Assembly: GCA_958445065.1 (NCBI GenBank)
Contig: CAUCQW010000003.1
Span: forward strand, 62,001-126,000
Direction: 5' to 3'
Source of the DNA: an uncultured Collinsella sp.
GTDB lineage: Bacteria > Actinomycetota > Coriobacteriia > Coriobacteriales > Coriobacteriaceae
Length of the DNA stretch: 64,000 bases
Every line of letters starts with the position of its first letter. Position 1 is the first letter of the stretch. A model generated the notes under the pieces. It ran no database searches. It was not told where the DNA came from and saw only the letters and a list, made by a program, of their open reading frames with translations. Both the position numbers and the translations under genes were made by a program. Below are positions 59,661 through 64,000 of the stretch, piece by piece.

Positions 59661-61007
59661 ATGATCGATCGCTATACCCGCCCGGAGATGGGACACATCT
59701 TCTCCCTCGAGAACAAGTACGCCATTTGGCAGGAGATCGAGGTCCTGGCCTGTGAGGCCCAGGCGGAGCTCGGCAAGATCGGCATTTCTAAAGACGAAGC
59801 CCAGTGGATCCGCGACCATGCCAACTTTGAGAAGGCAAAGGTCGACGAGATCGAGGAGGTCACGCGCCACGACGTCATCGCCTTCCTGACCAACATGAAG
59901 GAGTACATCGACGCCGATGTTCCCGAGGGCGACCCCAAGCCCAGCCGCTGGGTTCACTATGGCATGACCAGCTCCGATCTGGGCGACACGGCTCTGTGCT
60001 ACCAGCTCACCCAGGCCTGCGACCTGATCATCGAGGACGTCAAGAAGCTCGGCGAGATTTGCAAGCGTCGCGCCTTTGAGGAGCGCAACACGCTCTGTGC
60101 CGGCCGCACTCATGGCATCCACGCCGAGCCGATGACCTTCGGCATGAAGTTCGGCTCTTGGGCCTGGGAACTCAAGCGCGATCTGGATCGTCTTGAGGAC
60201 GCCCGCAAGAATGTTGCCTTCGGTGCCATCTCGGGCGCTGTTGGCACGTACAGCTCCATCGAACCGTTTGTCGAGGAGTATGTCTGCGAGCACCTGGGTC
60301 TGGTTCACGACCCGCTGTCCACGCAGGTTATCAGCCGCGACCATCACGCCTATCTCGCCGGCGTTCTCGCCACCACCGCGGCCACCTGCGAGCGCATCGC
60401 TACCGAGGTTCGCAATCTGCAGAAGACCGATACCCTCGAGGCCGAGGAGCCGTTCCGCAAGGGTCAAAAGGGCAGCTCCGCCATGCCGCACAAGCGCAAC
60501 CCGATCACCATGGAGAAGGTCTGCGGTCTGTCGCGCGTCGTGAAGTCCAACGCCCAGGTTGCCTTCGATAACGTCGCCCTGTGGCACGAGCGTGACATTT
60601 CGCACTCCTCTGCCGAGCGTGTCGCCCAGGCCGACAGCTTCATCGCCCTCGACCACATGTTCCAGTGCCTCATCCGCGTTATCGACGGCCTGCAGCTGTA
60701 CCCTGCCCGCATGATGGCCAACCTCAATAAGACCCGCGGCCTCATCTTCTCCTCCAAGGTGCTGCTGGCCCTCGTCGACACGGGCATCACCCGCGAGGAC
60801 GCGTACGCCATTGTGCAGGAGAACGCCATGGCAACCTGGCGCGAGGTGCAGGATTGTGTCTCCGGCCCCACCTTTAAGGAGCGTCTCGAGGCCGACCCGC
60901 GCTGCACCGTCAGTCAGGAGAAGCTCGACGAGATCTTTGATCCGTGGGACTTCCTCACCCGTATCGACACGGTCTTTGATCGTCTGGAGCAGCTGAGCTT
61001 CGAGTAG
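59661..61007 (+). CDS. purB: Adenylosuccinate lyase
   Basis: 448 residues. Cleaves SAICAR and adenylosuccinate in purine synthesis. N-terminal MIDRYTRPEMGHIFSLENKY, the TSSDLGDTALCYQL region, AGRTHGIHAEPMTFG with catalytic-type His, and the signature SSAMPHKRNP with the catalytic Ser loop. AAAAGGAG precedes the ATG by seven bases. It stands alone, separated from the other pur genes by the origin. Confidence 0.98.
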   Translation: MIDRYTRPEMGHIFSLENKYAIWQEIEVLACEAQAELGKIGISKDEAQWIRDHANFEKAKVDEIEEVTRHDVIAFLTNMKEYIDADVPEGDPKPSRWVHYGMTSSDLGDTALCYQLTQACDLIIEDVKKLGEICKRRAFEERNTLCAGRTHGIHAEPMTFGMKFGSWAWELKRDLDRLEDARKNVAFGAISGAVGTYSSIEPFVEEYVCEHLGLVHDPLSTQVISRDHHAYLAGVLATTAATCERIATEVRNLQKTDTLEAEEPFRKGQKGSSAMPHKRNPITMEKVCGLSRVVKSNAQVAFDNVALWHERDISHSSAERVAQADSFIALDHMFQCLIRVIDGLQLYPARMMANLNKTRGLIFSSKVLLALVDTGITREDAYAIVQENAMATWREVQDCVSGPTFKERLEADPRCTVSQEKLDEIFDPWDFLTRIDTVFDRLEQLSFE

Positions 61008-61033
61008 GTTCGGGCATAACGTTAGCTTTTTAG

Positions 61034-61071
61034 GGCGCTTTGCTGGTAATGTGTGTTGCCGGCAAAGCGCC
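61034..61071 (+). terminator. Hairpin after purB
   Basis: GGCGCTTTGC / GCAAAGCGCC stem; no good T-run after it, so termination strength is uncertain. Confidence 0.55.
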
Positions 61072-61135
61072 TCGTTGCATTTAGGGAAAGACGGGGATAA
61101 TAGTCGTCTCGAATAACATTCTGAGAGGGGATCGC

Positions 61136-61399
61136 ATGATTTCGTTTGATTACAAGCCGCAGGGTGTATGCTCTCGCAATATTCACCTTGACCTTTCCGA
61201 TGACGGCAGCAAGGTGCTGGGCGTTGAGTTTACCGGCGGCTGCGATGGCAACCTCAAGGCCATCTCCAAACTGGTCGAGGGCGCTCCTGCTGACCGTGTG
61301 ATCGAGGTTCTTGCCGGCAATACCTGCGGCATGAAGAAGACCTCTTGCGCCGATCAGCTTACGCGCGCTATCGAGGCCGCTCGCGCCGAGATCGCCTAA
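61136..61399 (+). CDS. TSCPD-domain protein (TIGR03905-like)
   Basis: 87 residues. It shows the small TSCPD fold: VCSRNIHLDL, GVEFTGGCDGNLKAISKLVEG, and NTCGMKKTSCADQLTRAI. Conserved cysteines suggest metal binding; the domain also occurs in ribonucleotide reductase tails. GAGAGGGG is upstream of the ATG. Its stop overlaps the start of the next gene (TAATG), so translation is coupled. Role unknown. Confidence 0.88.
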   Translation: MISFDYKPQGVCSRNIHLDLSDDGSKVLGVEFTGGCDGNLKAISKLVEGAPADRVIEVLAGNTCGMKKTSCADQLTRAIEAARAEIA

Positions 61400-62610
61400 T
61401 GGGTATCGCCGACCACATCAAGAACGGAATATCGCGTCGCGGCTTTGTGCTCGGTGGAGCTGCCGCGGGCGCTGCCACGGTGCTTGCCGGATGTTCGAAA
61501 AAAACAGGCACCAGTGATGATGCCGCTGGCGAGCCGCAGGTTATCAAGGACGATTCGAAGATTGTCTCGATCACTGATGAGTACGAGGCAGTTGACATCG
61601 ATCTTGAGCCGGCGGCATCGTGGACGCTGCCGCTGGGCACGTTGCTGTACTACTGCGATGGTGACTATGCTGCGGCAATGATGGCGCCCGCATCGGCACT
61701 GCACGCCAACACACTCGGTGTGCTCAACCTGGGCGATGGCTCGCTTACCACATTAATTGAGAATCCTATCGAGGGCACGGGATATGCTTTTTACGATGTC
61801 CGTGCCGGCGACGGCGTGTTTGCGTGGGTTGAGATGAACTTTGCCAGTTCATCGTGGAAGCTCTACGCTCAAAATCTGTCGGGCGCTTCGCTCTCTGGCG
61901 ACGTGGTTGAGCTCGATCGAGGTGGCAAGGACTACGATCCGCCACTGTTTACGACGTTCGGGTCATCAGCCATCTGGTATAAAATGCCTTCGGCAGGCGG
62001 CAATAAAACGAGTAGTGATTCGTTTTGCTATCGTCGCTCGCTTGATGAATCCAAGGCCGAGACAATTTGGAAATCGACGGGCCGCTTTGCGTCGGCCCCG
62101 CGCGTGAGCGACGGCATTTTGACCATCTCGCCGCGTGTCCGCAACGACGAGGGCGTCTACTACGGCATAACGGCAATCGATCTGACCGATGGCAACAACA
62201 CCAAACGTGCCCAGCTAGTCCTTCCCTCGTCAGTCTCGCCTTTCGAGGCCGTATATATGGGCGATACCTTCGTGTTTTCTATCGAGGCGACCTATAGTGG
62301 CGTGGGCAGCCTGGGCAACATGGGCACGTATATCGGTAATGAGGGAGGGCCATACCTCTTCCTGTCCCGCGAGCCGCTCGCATGTGCTGCCGGCAAGAAG
62401 AATAAATATCTCGTTAAGGTACAGGCATCGCATTTTCTCATCGACACCTCTGCCAAGACCTATGGCTCGCTACTGTCGCCCGACCGCGCTTTGGAATATG
62501 GCGATTATCCAGCTACGGCGGGAAAATCGGACTCATTTCTTACGTACGCCACGGTGCGCAACAGCCAGGGTATACCCGAGACGGTCACCGCACGCCTATT
62601 CTCTCTTTAA
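61399..62610 (+). CDS. Tat-exported lipoprotein, beta-propeller-like
   Basis: 403 residues. Tat signal ISRRGFVLGGAAAGA with twin Arg, directly followed by a lipobox VLAGC (Cys at about 32). The mature part is rich in strand-turn repeats (YAFYDVRAGDGVFAWVEMNF, GSSAIWYKMPSAGGN, YGITAIDLTDGNNTK), which suggests a propeller-type fold. No enzyme motif is recognised. It is coupled to the TSCPD gene and 150 bp upstream of the two-component system. Confidence 0.75.
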   Translation: MGIADHIKNGISRRGFVLGGAAAGAATVLAGCSKKTGTSDDAAGEPQVIKDDSKIVSITDEYEAVDIDLEPAASWTLPLGTLLYYCDGDYAAAMMAPASALHANTLGVLNLGDGSLTTLIENPIEGTGYAFYDVRAGDGVFAWVEMNFASSSWKLYAQNLSGASLSGDVVELDRGGKDYDPPLFTTFGSSAIWYKMPSAGGNKTSSDSFCYRRSLDESKAETIWKSTGRFASAPRVSDGILTISPRVRNDEGVYYGITAIDLTDGNNTKRAQLVLPSSVSPFEAVYMGDTFVFSIEATYSGVGSLGNMGTYIGNEGGPYLFLSREPLACAAGKKNKYLVKVQASHFLIDTSAKTYGSLLSPDRALEYGDYPATAGKSDSFLTYATVRNSQGIPETVTARLFSL

Positions 62611-62669
62611 GCTTAGAGGGGTTAAAAAGGCGCCAACAGGGGAATAAACGCGTTGTAATTGTGAGTACC

Positions 62670-62708
62670 GCCCGCCGAGCTGCCGCGTCATAGTGGCATC
62701 CGGCGGGC
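62670..62708 (+). terminator. Hairpin between the lipoprotein and the response regulator
   Basis: GCCCGCCG (62670-62677) pairs with CGGCGGGC (62701-62708). No T-run; weak evidence for termination. Confidence 0.45.
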
Positions 62709-62763
62709 TCAGGTGCGTTAAAATGGGCTTGTTCTTAGCTGATTGAGACAGGGGGGCCGTGTT

Positions 62764-63486
62764 ATGGCTTCAGATGCAAAAAAGATTCTGCTGGTCGAGG
62801 ATGAGAAGGCAATCCGTGACGCCGTCGCTGCCTATCTCGAGCGCGAAGGCTACTGGGTTGTGGGTGTCGGCGACGGCCAGTCCGCGATCGAGGAGTTCGA
62901 GAAGCATCAGTTTGACCTGGTCGTGCTCGACCTTATGCTCCCCAAGATCCCCGGCGAGCGCGTTTGCCGCACCATTCGCGATACCTCGGATGTCCCCATC
63001 ATCATGCTGACTGCCAAGGGCGAGATCGAGGACCGTATTATCGGTCTTGAGCTCGGCGCCGACGACTATCTGATTAAGCCGTTCTCGCCGCGCGAGCTTG
63101 TCGCGCGCGTTCGCGCTCTGTTCCGCCGTGCCCATCAGGCCGACGAGCCAGCCGTCGAGGTACTCGACTTCGGCGATCTGGTCATCGATATCTCGGGCCA
63201 CAAGATTTTGGTCGAGGGCAAGGAAGTCGACCTGACGGCTTCCGAGTTTAAGCTGCTCACCACGCTTGCCCGTCACCCCGGTCGCGTCTACAACCGCATG
63301 GAGCTGGTCGAGAAGGTGCTCGGCTACGACTTTGAGGGCTATGAGCGCACCATCGATAGCCACGTGAAGAACCTTCGCGCCAAGCTGGGCGATGATCCCA
63401 AGAAGCCCAAGTGGCTCTACACCGTCCACGGTGTCGGCTATCGCTTCGAGGCTCCGGCCAAGACCGATAAGTCGGACGAGAAATAG
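62764..63486 (+). CDS. OmpR/PhoB-type response regulator
   Basis: 240 residues. Receiver domain with acidic pair (VEDE, about 11-14), phospho-acceptor Asp56 in VVLDLMLP and the Lys in LIKPFSP. C-terminal winged helix with DLTASEFKLLTTLARHPG and TVHGVGYRFE. The ATG at 62764 follows a G-rich AGGGGGG site. The sensor kinase begins 11 bp later. Confidence 0.95.
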   Translation: MASDAKKILLVEDEKAIRDAVAAYLEREGYWVVGVGDGQSAIEEFEKHQFDLVVLDLMLPKIPGERVCRTIRDTSDVPIIMLTAKGEIEDRIIGLELGADDYLIKPFSPRELVARVRALFRRAHQADEPAVEVLDFGDLVIDISGHKILVEGKEVDLTASEFKLLTTLARHPGRVYNRMELVEKVLGYDFEGYERTIDSHVKNLRAKLGDDPKKPKWLYTVHGVGYRFEAPAKTDKSDEK

Positions 63487-63497
63487 GGAAATCACAT

Positions 63498-64000
63498 ATG
63501 ACACCTGCGCGCTTTGAAATCGGACAAAAGCACAAGCAGGAGAGCGAGGCGGGTTCCAAGGCTAGTTGGAACACGCCTCGCTCCGATTCACGGCCAACGA
63601 TGAGCTATCCCTCGCGCATGGCACTTGCTTTTGCTCTGACATCGCTCATGACGGTATTGGTGCTGGTGGGCGTGGTCTCTGTTGTGTGGGGCACGGTCTT
63701 TTCGGATTACACGCGCTCCAATATCGTCGAAATCGCAAATTCCGCTGCCGAAAAGCTTGCGACGTCGTATGAGGAAAACGGCAATTGGACTGCGGGCGAG
63801 CTACGTACGGTCGCGACATCAAGTTTGGTGTCCGACGACCTGAGTATGCAGGTCGTCAACAAGAAAGGCGTTGTCGTTTATGACGACTCATGGCCTTCGG
63901 CAAGCGCGACCGCCGATGTGCGCGAGAACGAATCGCCGTCGAGCAGCTCGAGCGGGAAAAAAGCATCGCATAGTCCGGTCTCGTCGGCTCCCACCGGCTC
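63498..64000 (+). CDS. Sensor histidine kinase, N-terminal part (cut by window end)
   Basis: 167 codons are visible from the ATG at 63498, with AGGGAAA upstream, and the frame is still open at the edge. A cytoplasmic tail of about 40 residues leads to a membrane helix (LAFALTSLMTVLVLVGVVSV), then an extracytoplasmic sensor segment (SDYTRSNIVEIANSAAEKLA) with a Ser-rich part near the end. The kinase core is outside the window. The call rests on the position after the response regulator and the topology. Confidence 0.8.
   Translation, partial: MTPARFEIGQKHKQESEAGSKASWNTPRSDSRPTMSYPSRMALAFALTSLMTVLVLVGVVSVVWGTVFSDYTRSNIVEIANSAAEKLATSYEENGNWTAGELRTVATSSLVSDDLSMQVVNKKGVVVYDDSWPSASATADVRENESPSSSSSGKKASHSPVSSAPTG

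Noticed and set aside
59208..60656. 482-codon minus-strand frame over purB and the tRNA-Gly repeats
   Set aside because: Runs antisense to purB and through repeat hairpins; no start site.

Overview
The window is a high-GC, densely coded bacterial chromosome segment that contains the replication origin. Gene content and family features point to an actinobacterial lineage, most likely class Coriobacteriia and probably Collinsella or a near relative. The supporting features are a PafBC-like WYL regulator pair, the order recF-dciA-gyrB-gyrA, an LPATG-anchored thioester/CnaB surface protein, rsmG-parA-parB directly after the jag-type gene without mnmEG, and a TSCPD protein. The taxonomic call is inference; no database was searched.

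Layout. From 1 to about 39 kb almost everything is on the minus strand. From about 39.4 kb most genes are on the plus strand, which fits bidirectional replication from an origin beside dnaA. 1-18.8 kb: purine and pyrimidine genes (purM partial, purF, purE, carB-carA, purD, purA) interleaved with a CmpB-type membrane protein, a divergent MoaE-like protein, a class B sortase, an ABC exporter, a Nudix hydrolase and dnaB. 18.9-20.8 kb: rpsF-ssb-rpsR-rplI operon. 21.1-21.6 kb: two tRNA-Ser genes followed by a curious tRNA-derived element. 21.8-27.3 kb: two plus-strand membrane proteins, typA, and a three-gene run including a bifunctional-nuclease family protein. 27.4-27.7 kb: tRNA-Ile, tRNA-Ala, tRNA-Ile without rRNA. 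28-38 kb: gyrA, gyrB, dciA, recF, dnaN, dnaA. 37.8-39.15 kb: a GHKL-ATPase / low-complexity / winged-helix protein inserted between dnaA and rpmH. 39.4-44.5 kb: rpmH, rnpA, yidD, yidC, khpB(jag), rsmG, three parS sites, parA, parB and a small YtxH-like protein. 44.7-58.7 kb: rlmN, ddl, a DinG-type helicase with an exonuclease domain, the WYL pair, a membrane M28-like pseudo-peptidase with a huge disordered insertion, and a sortase-anchored thioester adhesin. 59-64 kb: tRNA-Gly with downstream tRNA-derived repeats, purB, a TSCPD protein with an overlapping Tat lipoprotein, and a two-component system cut by the window end.

How the parts work together. DnaA, DnaN, RecF, DciA, DnaB, SSB and gyrase are core replication functions. 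ParA/ParB with the parS cluster segregate the origin. rpmH-rnpA-yidD-yidC-khpB link translation, tRNA maturation and membrane insertion. The pur and car genes feed nucleotide synthesis.

Most notable non-routine signals: (1) elements of about 140 nt downstream of tRNA-Ser and tRNA-Gly, each starting with an inverted copy of that tRNA's 3' end, carrying three hairpins, and ending at a direct tRNA 3' end broken in the T-loop, plus a roughly 131-nt tandem array of such ends behind tRNA-Gly; (2) Phe at the GyrA position equivalent to E. coli Ser83; (3) the GHKL/Q-rich/wHTH protein at the origin; (4) the split M28-like protein that lacks most expected metal ligands; (5) several long imperfect palindromes between genes.
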